A DNA stretch of 64,000 nt, taken from assembly GCF_000759345.1 (NCBI RefSeq), contig NZ_JPZL01000002.1, forward strand, positions 372,001 through 436,000, written 5' to 3'. The translations under genes were made by a program, and so were the position numbers. Under the pieces are notes generated by a model, which saw only the letters and a list, made by a program, of their open reading frames with translations, did no database searches and had not been told where the DNA came from. Below, in pieces: positions 13,068 to 22,325 of the stretch. The DNA is from Litchfieldella xinjiangensis. Its GTDB lineage: Bacteria; Pseudomonadota; Gammaproteobacteria; Pseudomonadales; Halomonadaceae. The stretch's first letter is position 1; every line of letters starts with the position of its first letter.

Positions 13068-13520
13068 ATGAGCCCCCAGACCACCAGCAAGGAACGCCTG
13101 CGCCTGTGGCTGCGCATGCTACGCGTGACGCGGCAGATCGAGGCCGAACTGCGCGAGCGGCTGCGCCTCCAGTTCGACAGCACCCTGCCGCGCTTCGATG
13201 TCATGGCAGCACTGCAGCGCCACGCCGAGGGGCTCAAGATGAACGAATTGTCACGCCAGTTGCGTGTCTCCAACGGCAACGTCACCGGCATCGTCAATCG
13301 CCTGGTGGAGGACGGCTTCATCGACCGCATCGCCATCGAGGGCGACCGTCGTGCCACTCGGGTGTGCCTCACGGCCCGTGGCCGCGACGCCTTCGGTGAA
13401 ATGGCCGAAGCCCACGAGGCCTGGGTCAGCGAGCTGCTCGATGGCGTGACCGAGGACGAGGCCCACCATATCGGTGAAGTGCTCCACCGCCTGCCTGCCG
13501 AACCGGGAGCCGAACGATGA
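13068..13520 (+). CDS. MarR-family transcriptional regulator
   Basis: 150-residue winged-helix protein of the MarR type. The recognition-helix region reads [30 protein letters not shown], followed by a wing with [15 protein letters not shown]. It is embedded in the catabolic operon and overlaps the next gene by four bases, suggesting it senses a pathway CoA thioester and controls the divergent region at 9.83-10.0 kb. The start at 13068 is supported by AGGAGAGGG upstream; a longer in-frame start would include 11 residues with no ribosome site. Confidence 0.9.
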   Translation: MSPQTTSKERLRLWLRMLRVTRQIEAELRERLRLQFDSTLPRFDVMAALQRHAEGLKMNELSRQLRVSNGNVTGIVNRLVEDGFIDRIAIEGDRRATRVCLTARGRDAFGEMAEAHEAWVSELLDGVTEDEAHHIGEVLHRLPAEPGAER

Positions 13521-14326
13521 ACATGGCCCAGCACCACCCCGAACACTTCCTCTGGCGCATGCAGGGCGAGGTGGCTGTCATCCAGCTGGCGCGCCCCGAG
13601 CGCAAGAATCCACTGACCTTCGAGAGCTATGCCGAGTTGCGCGATACCTTCCGCGACCTGGCCTATGCCGACGACGTCAAGGCGGTGGTATTCGCCGCCA
13701 ACGGCGGCAACTTCTGCTCCGGCGGCGACGTGCACGACATCATCGGCCCGCTGGTGGGGCGCGACATGAAGGATCTGCTGACCTTCACCCGCATGACCGG
13801 CGACCTGGTCAAGGCGATGCTCAATTGCGGCAAGCCGATCACCGCCGCCATCGACGGCATCTGTGTCGGGGCGGGAGCGATCATCGCTATGGCCTCCGAC
13901 ATTCGCTTCGCCACGCCCGAGGCCAAGACCGCCTTCCTGTTCACCCGGGTCGGGCTGGCCGGCTGCGACATGGGGGCCTGTGCGATCCTGCCGCGCATCA
14001 TCGGCCAAGGCCGCGCCGCGGACCTGCTTTACAGCGGGCGCAGCATGAGTGCGGAGGAGGGCCATGCCTGGGGCTTCTATAACCGGCTGATCGACGCCGA
14101 GCAGCTCGAAGCCGCAGCACTGGAATACGCGCAACGGCTCAGCGAGGGCCCTACCTTCGCCCACGGCATCACCAAGACGCAGCTCAACCAGGAGTGGTCG
14201 ATGAGCTTGGAACAGGCGATTGAAGCCGAAGCCCAGGCCCAGGCGATCTGCATGCAGACACGTGACTTCGAACGCGCCTATCGCGCCTTCGTGGCCAAGC
14301 AGAAACCCCAGTTCGGAGGTGACTGA
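13517..14326 (+). CDS. Crotonase-family protein with Asp in place of hydratase glutamates
   Basis: 269-residue member of the enoyl-CoA hydratase/isomerase superfamily. The oxyanion-hole region (NFCSGGD) is normal, but the two glutamates that make a hydratase are absent: the GGGCE position reads GAGAII (about 119-123), and the PEIxLG position reads FTRVGL. An aspartate (Asp151, in [12 protein letters not shown]) lines up with the catalytic Asp of PaaG-type isomerases. The protein is thus more likely an isomerase or a C-C or thioester hydrolase, for instance the ring-opening step, than a second hydratase. It overlaps marR and the acyl-CoA dehydrogenase gene at both ends. Confidence 0.85.
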   Translation: MNMAQHHPEHFLWRMQGEVAVIQLARPERKNPLTFESYAELRDTFRDLAYADDVKAVVFAANGGNFCSGGDVHDIIGPLVGRDMKDLLTFTRMTGDLVKAMLNCGKPITAAIDGICVGAGAIIAMASDIRFATPEAKTAFLFTRVGLAGCDMGACAILPRIIGQGRAADLLYSGRSMSAEEGHAWGFYNRLIDAEQLEAAALEYAQRLSEGPTFAHGITKTQLNQEWSMSLEQAIEAEAQAQAICMQTRDFERAYRAFVAKQKPQFGGD

Positions 14327-15474
14327 TGAGCGATCGCAGCTTCCTGCAATGGCCCTTCTTCGAGGAACGCCACCGCGAGATGGCCGAGCGCCTCGAGGCG
14401 TGGTGCGAGACGCACCTGCCGGTCGCCCATGATGAGGTGGACGATGCCTGCGTCGGGCTGGTCGGCGCGCTCGGCGAGGCCGGGTTCCTGCGTCATTCCG
14501 CAGGGGAGGCCATCGACGTGCGAACCCTGTGTCTGCTGCGCGAGACCCTGGCGCGCCACGACGGCCTGGCGGATTTCGCCTTCGCCATGCAGGGCCTGGG
14601 TACGGGGGCAATCAGTCTCTACGGCACACCGGAACAACGCCAATGGCTCGACAGGACGCGCAGCGGCCAGGCCCTGGCTGCCTTCGCTCTGAGCGAACCG
14701 CGTTCGGGCTCGGATGTGGCGAATATCGAAACGACGGCCACCCGGGACGCCGATGGCTTCGTGCTCAATGGCGAAAAGACCTGGATTTCCAATGGCGGCA
14801 TCGCCGATGTCTATACCGTATTCGCCCGGACCGGCGAGGCGCCCGGGGCCAAGGGGCTTTCTGCTTTCTTGGTGCCCGCCGACACGCCCGGGTTCGAGAT
14901 ACGCGAGCGTCTCGAGACCATCGCGCCGCACCCCTTGGCCCGTCTCGGGTTTCGCGACATGCGCCTGCCGCGCGAGAGCCTGATCGGCGAGGCAGGGCAG
15001 GGCTTCAAGATCGCCATGTCGGTGCTCGACGTGTTCCGCTCCACGGTGGGCGCCGCGGCACTGGGCTTTGCGCGGCGTGCCCTGGACGAATCGCTGGATC
15101 GCTGTCGTCATCGTGAATTGTTCGGTGGGCCGCTGGCCGACCTGCAATTGGTTCAGGGGCATCTTGCCGACATGGCACTCGATGTCGATGCGGCTGCCCT
15201 GCTGATCTACCGCGCAGCGTGGACCAAGGATCAGGGGGCCGAGCGGGTGACGCGGGAGGCGGCCATGGCCAAGCTCTACGCCACCGATCGCGCCCAGCAG
15301 GTCATCGACAAGGCGGTGCAGTTGCATGGCGGTGACGGGGTGCGCAAGGGCCATATCGTGGAGAGCCTGTATCGCGAGATCCGGGCCTTGCGTATCTACG
15401 AGGGTGCCTCGGACGTCCAGAAAGTCGTCATTGCGCGTAACGTCCTGGAGAGTCGCGCCCTGGCGGGAGGATAG
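14326..15474 (+). CDS. Acyl-CoA dehydrogenase
   Basis: 382-residue FAD-dependent acyl-CoA dehydrogenase. The FAD/substrate block [20 protein letters not shown] is followed by [14 protein letters not shown], and the catalytic base glutamate is in [10 protein letters not shown] near residue 359, the usual C-terminal position for short-chain and glutaryl-CoA type members. It would introduce a double bond into an alicyclic or linear CoA intermediate and pass electrons to ETF. It shares a TGATG junction with the preceding crotonase gene. The 99 bases after its stop contain CA-rich repeats and lead into the ligase gene. Confidence 0.92.
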   Translation: MSDRSFLQWPFFEERHREMAERLEAWCETHLPVAHDEVDDACVGLVGALGEAGFLRHSAGEAIDVRTLCLLRETLARHDGLADFAFAMQGLGTGAISLYGTPEQRQWLDRTRSGQALAAFALSEPRSGSDVANIETTATRDADGFVLNGEKTWISNGGIADVYTVFARTGEAPGAKGLSAFLVPADTPGFEIRERLETIAPHPLARLGFRDMRLPRESLIGEAGQGFKIAMSVLDVFRSTVGAAALGFARRALDESLDRCRHRELFGGPLADLQLVQGHLADMALDVDAAALLIYRAAWTKDQGAERVTREAAMAKLYATDRAQQVIDKAVQLHGGDGVRKGHIVESLYREIRALRIYEGASDVQKVVIARNVLESRALAGG

Positions 15475-15510
15475 CGATACCGTACGACAAGCATTCGAGA
15501 AACGAAGCAG

Positions 15511-15547
15511 ACACAACAACAATCACGCCGTCGGCACACAACAACAA
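15511..15547 (+). promoter_or_regulatory. Two identical CA-rich 12-mers before the CoA ligase gene
   Basis: ACACAACAACAA occurs at 15511-15522 and again, identical, at 15536-15547, separated by 13 bases, in the gap between the dehydrogenase and the ligase. Each contains AACAACAA. Paired AAnAAnAA sites near a start codon are the classic layout of Hfq/Crc targets in pseudomonads. The second copy ends 26 bases before the preferred start at 15574. Confidence 0.5.
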
Positions 15548-15573
15548 TAATGCCCAACCCTGGAGAAATCGCG

Positions 15574-17262
15574 ATGTCGGGAATCTCTGCCCATGTCGAC
15601 ACCTTTACCCGGGATAACCTGCCGCCCCGCGAGCAGTGGCCCGACCTTCTGCTGGCGGGGTTCGATTACCCCGACCAGCTCAATGCCGCCGTCGAACTCA
15701 GCGATCGCCAGGTCGAACGTGGCCATGGCGAGCGCATCGCACTGATCGGCAATGGACGACAGCGCACCTACCGCGAACTCACCGAATGGACCAACCGCCT
15801 GGCCCATGCCCTGGTCGACGACTATGGTCTCAAGCCCGGCAACCGCGTGCTGATCCGCTCCGCCAACAACCCCGCCATGGTCGCCTGCTGGCTGGCGGTG
15901 ACAAAGGTCGGTGCCGTAGCGGTCAATACCATGCCCATGCTGAGGGCCGGGGAGCTGTCCCAGATCGTCGACAAGGCCCGGATTTCTCACGCCCTGTGCG
16001 ATACCCGACTGCTCGGGGAACTCGAGACCTGTGCTGAGAGCAGTGCCTTTCTACAACAGGTCGTGGGCTTCGACGGCACGGCGAGCCACGACGCCGAGCT
16101 CGACCGCGCCGCACTGGGCAAGCCCAGCCACTTCAAGGCAGCCGACACCTCCCAGGATGACGTCGCGCTGCTGGCATTCACCTCGGGGACCACGGGCGAG
16201 CCTAAGGCCACCATGCACTTTCATCGTGACCTGCTGATCATCGCCGACGGTTATGCCCGTGAGGTGTTGAAGGTCACGCCGGATGATGTGTTCGTGGGCT
16301 CGCCGCCCCTGGCCTTTACGTTCGGGCTCGGCGGTCTGGCGATCTTTCCGTTGCGTTTCGGGGCCACCGCCACGCTGTTGGAGAAGGCCTCCCCGCCCAA
16401 TATGATCGAGATTATCGAGACCTATCGGGCGACCATATCGTTTACGGCGCCTACGGCCTACCGTGTTATGTTGCAAGCGATGGAGGGCGGGGCCGACCTG
16501 TCGAGCCTGCGTATCGCGGTGTCGGCCGGCGAGACCCTGCCGGCCCCCATCTTCGAGGCCTGGACGCAGAAGACCGGCAAGCCGATGCTCGACGGTATCG
16601 GGGCCACCGAGATGCTGCATATCTTCATTACCAACCACCTCGAGGATGCCTGCCCCGGTTGTACCGGCAAGCCGGTGTCCGGTTACGAGGCGCGTATCGT
16701 CGATAGCCAGATGCGTACGCTGTCACCGGGTGAAATCGGCCGGCTGGCCGTGCGCGGCCCGACCGGTTGCCGTTACCTCGCCGATCCCCGTCAGGCCAAG
16801 TACGTGGTCGACGGCTGGAATCTCACCGGGGACAGTTTCGTTCAGGACGCCCAGGGTTATTTCCATTTCGCGGCGCGCAGCGATGACATGATCGTCTCGG
16901 CGGGGTACAACATTGCTGGACCGGAAGTCGAAGCCGCATTGCTGGCGCATCCCGACGTGCAGGAGTGTGCCGTGATCGGGGCGCCCGACGAGGCCCGGGG
17001 GCAGATCGTCGCGGCCTTCGTGGTTCTGGCGCCGGGAGTCGATGCCGACGCGGCGTGCGTCAAATGCTTGCAGGATTTCGTCAAGCAGTCCCTGGCGCCC
17101 TACAAGTACCCGCGTTCGGTGCGTTTTCTCGAAGCCTTGCCCAAGACGGCCACCGGCAAGATCCAGCGGTTTCGTCTGAAACAGCAGTACACCGTATCGG
17201 CATCCGGCAACCACACGACATCGAGCGACAACAACAGGCATATCCAAGGGGATCTCACATGA
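15574..17262 (+). CDS. Aryl-CoA ligase, probable 2-aminobenzoate-CoA ligase
   Basis: 562-residue ANL-superfamily adenylate-forming enzyme. The P-loop motif LAFTSGTTGEPKATMHFH is near residue 200, the aromatic-binding and adenylate motif DGIGATEMLHIF follows, and the C-terminal hinge and lysine motif ends in PKTATGKIQRF near 528. It resembles benzoate- and 2-aminobenzoate-CoA ligases and would activate anthranilate with ATP and CoA, feeding the monooxygenase/reductase. I prefer the ATG at 15574 because GGAG is eight bases upstream; an earlier ATG at 15550 lies against the CA repeat. It overlaps the transporter binding-protein gene in an ATGA junction. Confidence 0.85.
   Translation: MSGISAHVDTFTRDNLPPREQWPDLLLAGFDYPDQLNAAVELSDRQVERGHGERIALIGNGRQRTYRELTEWTNRLAHALVDDYGLKPGNRVLIRSANNPAMVACWLAVTKVGAVAVNTMPMLRAGELSQIVDKARISHALCDTRLLGELETCAESSAFLQQVVGFDGTASHDAELDRAALGKPSHFKAADTSQDDVALLAFTSGTTGEPKATMHFHRDLLIIADGYAREVLKVTPDDVFVGSPPLAFTFGLGGLAIFPLRFGATATLLEKASPPNMIEIIETYRATISFTAPTAYRVMLQAMEGGADLSSLRIAVSAGETLPAPIFEAWTQKTGKPMLDGIGATEMLHIFITNHLEDACPGCTGKPVSGYEARIVDSQMRTLSPGEIGRLAVRGPTGCRYLADPRQAKYVVDGWNLTGDSFVQDAQGYFHFAARSDDMIVSAGYNIAGPEVEAALLAHPDVQECAVIGAPDEARGQIVAAFVVLAPGVDADAACVKCLQDFVKQSLAPYKYPRSVRFLEALPKTATGKIQRFRLKQQYTVSASGNHTTSSDNNRHIQGDLT
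17228..17236 (+). promoter_or_regulatory. CA-rich motif before the ABC binding-protein gene
   Basis: ACAACAACA at the 3' end of the ligase coding sequence, 22 bases before the ATG at 17259. It matches seven of eight positions of AAnAAnAA and is the weakest of the five CA-rich copies in the cluster. Confidence 0.35.
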
Positions 17263-18407
17263 AGACGTTGAACACACTCGGCCTCGGCCTTCTGCTGTCG
17301 TCCAGCCTGGTCTCGCTGCAGGCCCAGGCCGAGGACGTCAAAATCGGCATGATCACCACGCTGTCCGGCGGCGGCTCGCACCTGGGTGTGGACACGCGCG
17401 ACGGCTTCCTGCTGGCCGTCGAGCAGGCCGGTCGCGACGATGTCGAGGTGCTGGTCAAGGACGATGCCCAGAAGCCGGATGTCGCCAAGAGCCTGGCTGA
17501 CGAGTTCATGCAGCGCGACAATGTCGACCTGCTCACCGGGATCATCTTCTCGAACCTGGCCATGGCGGTCGTGCCCGGCACCGTTCGCCAGGGGACGTTC
17601 TATATCTCGCCCAACGCCGGCCCGTCCGACCTGGCGGGTCGCATGTGCCACGAGAATTACTTCAACGTCGCCTACCAGAACGATAACCTGCACGGCGCCA
17701 TGGGCGCGTACATGAAAGAGCAGGGCTTCGAGCGCCCCATCCTCCTGGCGCCCAACTACCCGGCCGGGACCGATGCACTGGCAGGCTTCAAGCATCTCTA
17801 TGAAAACGAGGTGGTCGACGAGATCTATACCCAGCTCGGCCAGACCGACTACGCCGCCGAAATCGCCCAGATTCGCTCCAGCGATGCCGACAGCCTGTTC
17901 TTCTTCCTGCCCGGCGGCATGGGCATTTCGTTCATGAAACAGTGGGAGGGTTCCAGCGTCGACATGCCGGTATTCGGGGCGGCCTTCTCCTTCGACGAGA
18001 CGTTGATCAAGGCCGTGGGCAGTGCCGCCATCGGTGCCAAGAACACCTCGTCCTGGGCCTATGACCTCGACAACGAGACCAATCGGGCCTTCGTCGAGAG
18101 CTACCGCGAAGCCTACGATCGCATGCCGACGCTCTACGCGGCGCAGGGCTTCGATACCGCCAACCTGATTCTGGCGGCACTGGACAAGGCGCACCCTAGC
18201 GATCAGGAGGCCTTCCGCGAAGTGCTGCGCGAAGCCGACTTCGATTCGGTACGCGGCGAGTTCCGTTTCGGCTCGAACCATCACCCGATCCAGGACATCT
18301 ATGTCCGCGAGGTGGTTGAGGGTGACGACGGCCAGCCGACCAACCGCCTGGTAGGCCTGGCGATCGAAGACATCCAGGACGTCTACGCCGCCGACTGCAA
18401 TATGTAA
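17259..18407 (+). CDS. Liv-type ABC transporter periplasmic binding protein
   Basis: 382-residue periplasmic binding protein of the branched-chain amino acid/amide (LivK-like) family. A signal peptide ends at AQA near residue 24, followed by EDVKIGMITTLSGGGSHLG, the standard opening of the family. It is the first of five transporter genes (binding protein, two permeases, two ATPases) attached to the aryl-CoA ligase, so it probably captures the aromatic acid substrate, here inferred to be anthranilate, rather than leucine. AAGGGGA at 17246-17252 supports the start, which overlaps the ligase stop by four bases. Confidence 0.92.
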   Translation: MKTLNTLGLGLLLSSSLVSLQAQAEDVKIGMITTLSGGGSHLGVDTRDGFLLAVEQAGRDDVEVLVKDDAQKPDVAKSLADEFMQRDNVDLLTGIIFSNLAMAVVPGTVRQGTFYISPNAGPSDLAGRMCHENYFNVAYQNDNLHGAMGAYMKEQGFERPILLAPNYPAGTDALAGFKHLYENEVVDEIYTQLGQTDYAAEIAQIRSSDADSLFFFLPGGMGISFMKQWEGSSVDMPVFGAAFSFDETLIKAVGSAAIGAKNTSSWAYDLDNETNRAFVESYREAYDRMPTLYAAQGFDTANLILAALDKAHPSDQEAFREVLREADFDSVRGEFRFGSNHHPIQDIYVREVVEGDDGQPTNRLVGLAIEDIQDVYAADCNM

Positions 18408-18437
18408 ACGACTGCCCTCGGCAATACGTATAGGACC

Positions 18438-18457
18438 GCCGGGCCTAGCGGCCCGGC
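18438..18457 (+). terminator. Intra-operon hairpin after the binding-protein gene
   Basis: GCCGGGCC-TAGC-GGCCCGGC: perfect eight-base GC stem with a four-base loop, with no T run after it. It lies between the binding-protein and permease genes. Such hairpins often protect the 3' end of the binding-protein mRNA and lower permease expression. I read it as a partial attenuator or stabiliser rather than a full terminator. Confidence 0.5.
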
Positions 18458-18496
18458 TCGCTAGACTTTGCCCAGACTCTGCCCGGGATCATCGAC

Positions 18497-19417
18497 GTGA
18501 CCCTATCGCTGCTTTTCGAACAACTCCTGAACGGCCTGCAACTGGGCACCATGCTGTTTCTGATGGCCAGTGGCCTGACCCTGGTCTTCGGGGTCATGGG
18601 ACTGATCAATCTCGCCCATGGCTCGTTCTACATGGTGGGTGCCTTCGTGACGGCCTGGACCGCCGGTATGACCGGCTCGTTCTGGGTCGGCCTGGTGGCC
18701 GGCGTGCTGGCGGCAGCCGCCACGGGGGCGGTCGTCGAGTTCCTGGTGATACGGCGACTCTATCGGCGCGACCATCTGGACCAGGTGCTGGCCACCTTCG
18801 CGCTGATCCTGATCTTCTCCGAAGGCACGCGCTGGCTGTTCGGCTCTTCGCCCTTGTGGCTCAACGTCCCCGAGGTACTATCCGGGTCGGTGGCATTGCC
18901 GGGCGGTTCGCGCTATCCCGTGTTCCGGCTGGTGATCATCGGTGTGGGGGTGCTGGTGGCGGTGGGGCTGTTCCTGCTGATCTCCCGGACCCGACTCGGC
19001 ATGCGCATCCGCGCCGGCGAGAGCGACCGCGAGATGATCGGCGCCCTGGGAGTCGACATCGCCAAGCTGTATACCGTGGTCTTCGCGCTAGGGGCCGGCC
19101 TGGCCGGGCTCGCGGGCTCGATGATCGGGGCGCTGCAGTCGGTCCAGGTGGGCATGGGCGAGCCGGTATTGATCCTGGCCTTCGTGGTGATCGTGATTGG
19201 CGGTATCGGCTCGATCAAAGGCGCCCTGGTGGGGGCACTATTGGTCGGCGTGGTCGATACCCTGGGCCGTATCTTCCTGCCTTCGTTGTTCAAACTGTTC
19301 ATGACCACCGCCGATGCGTCCGGGGTAGGCGCGGCCATCGCGTCGATGCTGATCTATGTCCTGATGGCCTTGATCCTGGCTTTCAGGCCCAAAGGGTTGT
19401 TTGCCGCCAATGACTAG
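18497..19417 (+). CDS. Liv-type ABC transporter permease, LivH family
   Basis: 306-residue integral membrane permease with about eight hydrophobic segments and the family landmarks LQLGTMLFLMASGLTLVFGVMGLINLAHGSFYM near the N terminus and AFVVIVIGGIGSIKGALVGALLVG near the C terminus. The start is GTG at 18497 with a weak ribosome site, which together with the upstream hairpin fits lower expression than the binding protein. The 3' end overlaps the next permease gene by eight bases. Confidence 0.9.
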   Translation: MTLSLLFEQLLNGLQLGTMLFLMASGLTLVFGVMGLINLAHGSFYMVGAFVTAWTAGMTGSFWVGLVAGVLAAAATGAVVEFLVIRRLYRRDHLDQVLATFALILIFSEGTRWLFGSSPLWLNVPEVLSGSVALPGGSRYPVFRLVIIGVGVLVAVGLFLLISRTRLGMRIRAGESDREMIGALGVDIAKLYTVVFALGAGLAGLAGSMIGALQSVQVGMGEPVLILAFVVIVIGGIGSIKGALVGALLVGVVDTLGRIFLPSLFKLFMTTADASGVGAAIASMLIYVLMALILAFRPKGLFAAND

Positions 19418-20477
19418 ACATAGCAAGGGCATCATGCCCGAACCTGCGATGGGTGCCTTGGCCGGACCGGTGTCACTCTCGAGCGCCAGGCCCTGGCTCA
19501 ACCGCGAACGCCTCATCAACGGGCTACTGCTCATGGCGCTGTTCGCGTCGCCGTTCATCGCCCAGGCGGTTGGCGAAACCTATTACATCAATCTGGCCTC
19601 GCGCATCGCCATCGTGGCCATGGCGGCCGTCGGCCTCAACCTGGCGATCGGCTACGGCGGCATGATCAGTTTCGGGCATGCCGCCTTCTTTGGCCTGGGC
19701 GGTTATGTCGCTGGTATCAGCGCCTTCCATGCCTTCGACATGAGTCTGTTATTGAGCTGGCCCATCACGCTGGGCGGCAGCGATTTCATGCCCGGTATCT
19801 GGCTGGCCGCGATGGTGCTGTGCGCCTTGCTGGCGCTGGTCATCGGGGCGATTTCGCTGCGCACCTCGGGGGTCTATTTCATCATGATCACCCTGGCGTT
19901 TGCCCAGATGCTCTATTACTTCGCAGTCTCCTGGCCGAGCTACGGGGGGGACGACGGCCTGCCGATCTACCTGCGCAACCAGTTCCCCGGGCTCAACACC
20001 AACGATCCGCTGACCTATTTCCTGATCTGCTTCGTGGCCCTGGGGTTGTCATTGGCCCTATGCGCCCGCTTGATGCGGTCGCGCTTTGGTGCGGCGCTGA
20101 CCATGGCTCGGCTCAACGAGACGCGCCTGGCGACCGCGGGGATCTCGCCCTTTCCGATCCGGCTGGTGGCCTTCGTGCTCTCGGCAGTGATCACTGGGGT
20201 GGCGGGCGCGCTATTTGCCGATCTCAACGGGTTCGTCGGCCCGTCCATGCTCAGCTGGCACCGCTCCGGCGAGATCATGGTCATCGTCATTCTTGGCGGG
20301 GTGGGGCGGCTCTATGGCCCGGTGGCCGGCGCGATCCTGTTCGTGCTGATGGAGACGCTGCTCGGGGGGGTGACCGAATATTGGATGCTGTTCCTGGGAT
20401 TGGTGCTGCTGGGCGTGGTGCTGTTCGCCCGCGGTGGCCTGATGGGCTTGCTGGCAGGGAGGGCACGCCATGAGTGA
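19410..20477 (+). CDS. Liv-type ABC transporter permease, LivM family
   Basis: 355-residue second permease subunit. It carries VGLNLAIGYGGMISFGHAAFFGLGGYVAG early in the membrane domain and VIVILGGVGRLYGPVAGAILFVL late, both diagnostic for LivM-type proteins. The start is uncertain: ATG at 19410 overlaps the LivH-type gene by eight bases, whereas ATG at 19434 has AAGGG just upstream and would remove eight hydrophilic residues. It overlaps the ATPase gene by eight bases. Confidence 0.88.
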   Translation: MTRHSKGIMPEPAMGALAGPVSLSSARPWLNRERLINGLLLMALFASPFIAQAVGETYYINLASRIAIVAMAAVGLNLAIGYGGMISFGHAAFFGLGGYVAGISAFHAFDMSLLLSWPITLGGSDFMPGIWLAAMVLCALLALVIGAISLRTSGVYFIMITLAFAQMLYYFAVSWPSYGGDDGLPIYLRNQFPGLNTNDPLTYFLICFVALGLSLALCARLMRSRFGAALTMARLNETRLATAGISPFPIRLVAFVLSAVITGVAGALFADLNGFVGPSMLSWHRSGEIMVIVILGGVGRLYGPVAGAILFVLMETLLGGVTEYWMLFLGLVLLGVVLFARGGLMGLLAGRARHE

Positions 20478-21213
20478 GGCCGTGCTCGAACTCAGGAACC
20501 TGCACAAGCGATTCGGCGCCCTGCAAGCGACGCGTGACGTCACGCTCGACCTGCGTCCAGGTGAGATCCATGCCCTGATCGGGCCCAATGGCGCCGGCAA
20601 GTCGACCCTGATTGGCCAGATCGCCGGGCACATCGCCCCCGATGAGGGTCAGATTCGATTGTCGGCCGAAGATATAACCGGCTTGAGCGTCGCCGAGCGT
20701 GCCCGGCGAGGGCTGGGGCGTAGCTTTCAGGTCTCGTCGCTGGCCGATTCGCTCAGTGTGTTGCGTAACGTGATGGTCGCCGTTCAGGCCATTCAGGGTC
20801 ACAGCTTTCGCTTCTGGAAACCGGTGGATCGCGATGCGAGCCTGATCGAGCCGGCGCGGGCCGCCATCGCTCGCATGCAACTCTCGTCGCGGGCCGATAC
20901 GCCGGTCTCCGAGTTGTCCCATGGCGAGCGACGCCAGGTCGAAGTGGCCTGTGCGCTGGCGCTCAACCCCCGCGCGCTGCTGCTGGACGAGCCCATGGCC
21001 GGTTTGGGGCCGGAGGGTTCATTGAAGCTCACCGAACTGCTCGAGACCCTCAAATTGGAAGTGCCGATCCTGCTGATCGAGCACGATATGGATGCCGTGT
21101 TTCGTCTGGCGGATCGTGTCACGGTGCTGGTATCGGGCGAGGTGATTGCCCATGGCACCTGTGACGAAATCCGTACGCACCCGCGCGTCCGCGAAGCCTA
21201 CCTGGGAGACTGA
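20470..21213 (+). CDS. Liv-type ABC transporter ATPase, LivG family
   Basis: 247-residue ABC ATPase: Walker A GPNGAGKST (38-46), Q-loop region GLGRSFQVSSL, signature LSHGERRQVEVA, Walker B ALLLDEPMAG, and a C-terminal LivG-type extension ending in TCDEIRTHPRVREAYLGD. It works with the second ATPase at 21215 and the two permeases to power uptake of the cluster's substrate. The start overlaps the LivM-type gene. Confidence 0.92.
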   Translation: MSEAVLELRNLHKRFGALQATRDVTLDLRPGEIHALIGPNGAGKSTLIGQIAGHIAPDEGQIRLSAEDITGLSVAERARRGLGRSFQVSSLADSLSVLRNVMVAVQAIQGHSFRFWKPVDRDASLIEPARAAIARMQLSSRADTPVSELSHGERRQVEVACALALNPRALLLDEPMAGLGPEGSLKLTELLETLKLEVPILLIEHDMDAVFRLADRVTVLVSGEVIAHGTCDEIRTHPRVREAYLGD

Positions 21214-21214
21214 G

Positions 21215-21895
21215 ATGCTGCGTATCGCCGGACTGGAAACCTTCTACGGCCCCTCTCAGGCGTTGTTTGGCGTCGATCTCGACGTGGCCGCGGGCGAAAT
21301 GGTGGCCTTGATGGGGCGCAACGGTATGGGCAAGACCACCACCATTCGCTCCCTGTTCGGGCTGACGCCCGCGGCACGCGGCACCGTCGAATTCGAGTCG
21401 CGAGATGTGCGTCGCCTCCCGGCGTATCGTATCGCCCGCCTTGGGCTGGGGCTGGTGCCGGAGGGGCGACGCTGTTTTCCCAATCTGAGCGTACGCGAAA
21501 ACCTGCAGGCGACGGCACGCGCCGGCGAATGGGGCCTGGCCCGCGTCGAACGGCTTTTCCCGCGCCTGGCCGAGCGCGCCACCCAATCGGCGCGCACCCT
21601 GTCCGGCGGGGAACAGCAAATGCTGGCCATCGGTCGCGCCTTGATGACCAACCCCCGTCTGCTGGTGCTCGACGAGGCCACCGAAGGATTGGCGCCGGTC
21701 ATCCGCAAGGAGATCTGGGTTGCCATACGCACACTGAAAGAGCAGGGCCAATCGACACTGATCGTCGACAAGACCCTGTCCGAACTGCTGCCCGTGGTCG
21801 ATCGCTGCATCATCCTGGAAAAGGGGCTGACCGCCTGGCGCGGCTTGCCCAGCGAACTGGACGACACCATCCGCGACCGTTACCTGGGCGTCTGA
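21215..21895 (+). CDS. Liv-type ABC transporter ATPase, LivF family
   Basis: 226-residue ABC ATPase: Walker A GRNGMGKTT (34-42), LVPEGRRCFPNLSVREN (a LivF landmark), signature LSGGEQQMLAIGRAL, Walker B LLVLDEATEGLAPV. The ATG at 21215 follows GGGAG and starts one base after the LivG stop; an in-frame start at 21146 would lie within livG and add 23 unrelated residues. Last gene of the importer. Confidence 0.92.
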   Translation: MLRIAGLETFYGPSQALFGVDLDVAAGEMVALMGRNGMGKTTTIRSLFGLTPAARGTVEFESRDVRRLPAYRIARLGLGLVPEGRRCFPNLSVRENLQATARAGEWGLARVERLFPRLAERATQSARTLSGGEQQMLAIGRALMTNPRLLVLDEATEGLAPVIRKEIWVAIRTLKEQGQSTLIVDKTLSELLPVVDRCIILEKGLTAWRGLPSELDDTIRDRYLGV

Positions 21896-21907
21896 CGAGG
21901 AGACCGC

Positions 21908-22321
21908 ATGGCTTACGTAACCCACTGCAAGGTACGCTTTCAGCACTGCGACCCGGCCGCGATCGTCTTCTATCCGCGCTATTTCGAGATGATCAATTCG
22001 GCGGTGGAGGACTATTTCGCCGATGTCGTCGAGGCGGACTTCAACAGCATGCATGTCGAGGGACACGTCGGGGTGCCTACCGTGTCGCTCGAGACGCAGT
22101 TTCACGCGCCAAGCCGCCTGGGCGAGGTCCTCAGCTTCAGCGTCGCTCCCACGGCGGTGGGCGCCACCAGCCTGACCCTGGCCATCCACGCCCATTGCGG
22201 CGATCACCACCGGGTGAGCTGTCGGCTCACCCTGGTCTATGTCTACATGACGACCGGCCGCCCCGTCCCATGGCCCGACCCCATGCGCCAACGCTTCGTC
22301 ACCGAGCCTGAAAAAGGATAA
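21908..22321 (+). CDS. 4HBT-type acyl-CoA thioesterase
   Basis: 137-residue single hot-dog domain. The 4-hydroxybenzoyl-CoA thioesterase motif is clear: RFQHCDPAAIVFYPRYFEM, with the catalytic Asp at residue 15. Such enzymes in aromatic-CoA clusters release CoA from stalled or over-accumulated aryl-CoA thioesters, or serve one hydrolytic pathway step. It follows the ATPase gene by 12 bases and precedes the Rid-family gene by four, so it belongs to the same transcript. Confidence 0.88.
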   Translation: MAYVTHCKVRFQHCDPAAIVFYPRYFEMINSAVEDYFADVVEADFNSMHVEGHVGVPTVSLETQFHAPSRLGEVLSFSVAPTAVGATSLTLAIHAHCGDHHRVSCRLTLVYVYMTTGRPVPWPDPMRQRFVTEPEKG

Positions 22322-22325
22322 TTCC

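Noticed and set aside
17100-18284. Open frame of 394 codons antisense to the Liv-type binding protein
   Set aside because: The opposite strand encodes an intact signal peptide and binding-protein domain; the antisense product has no motif.
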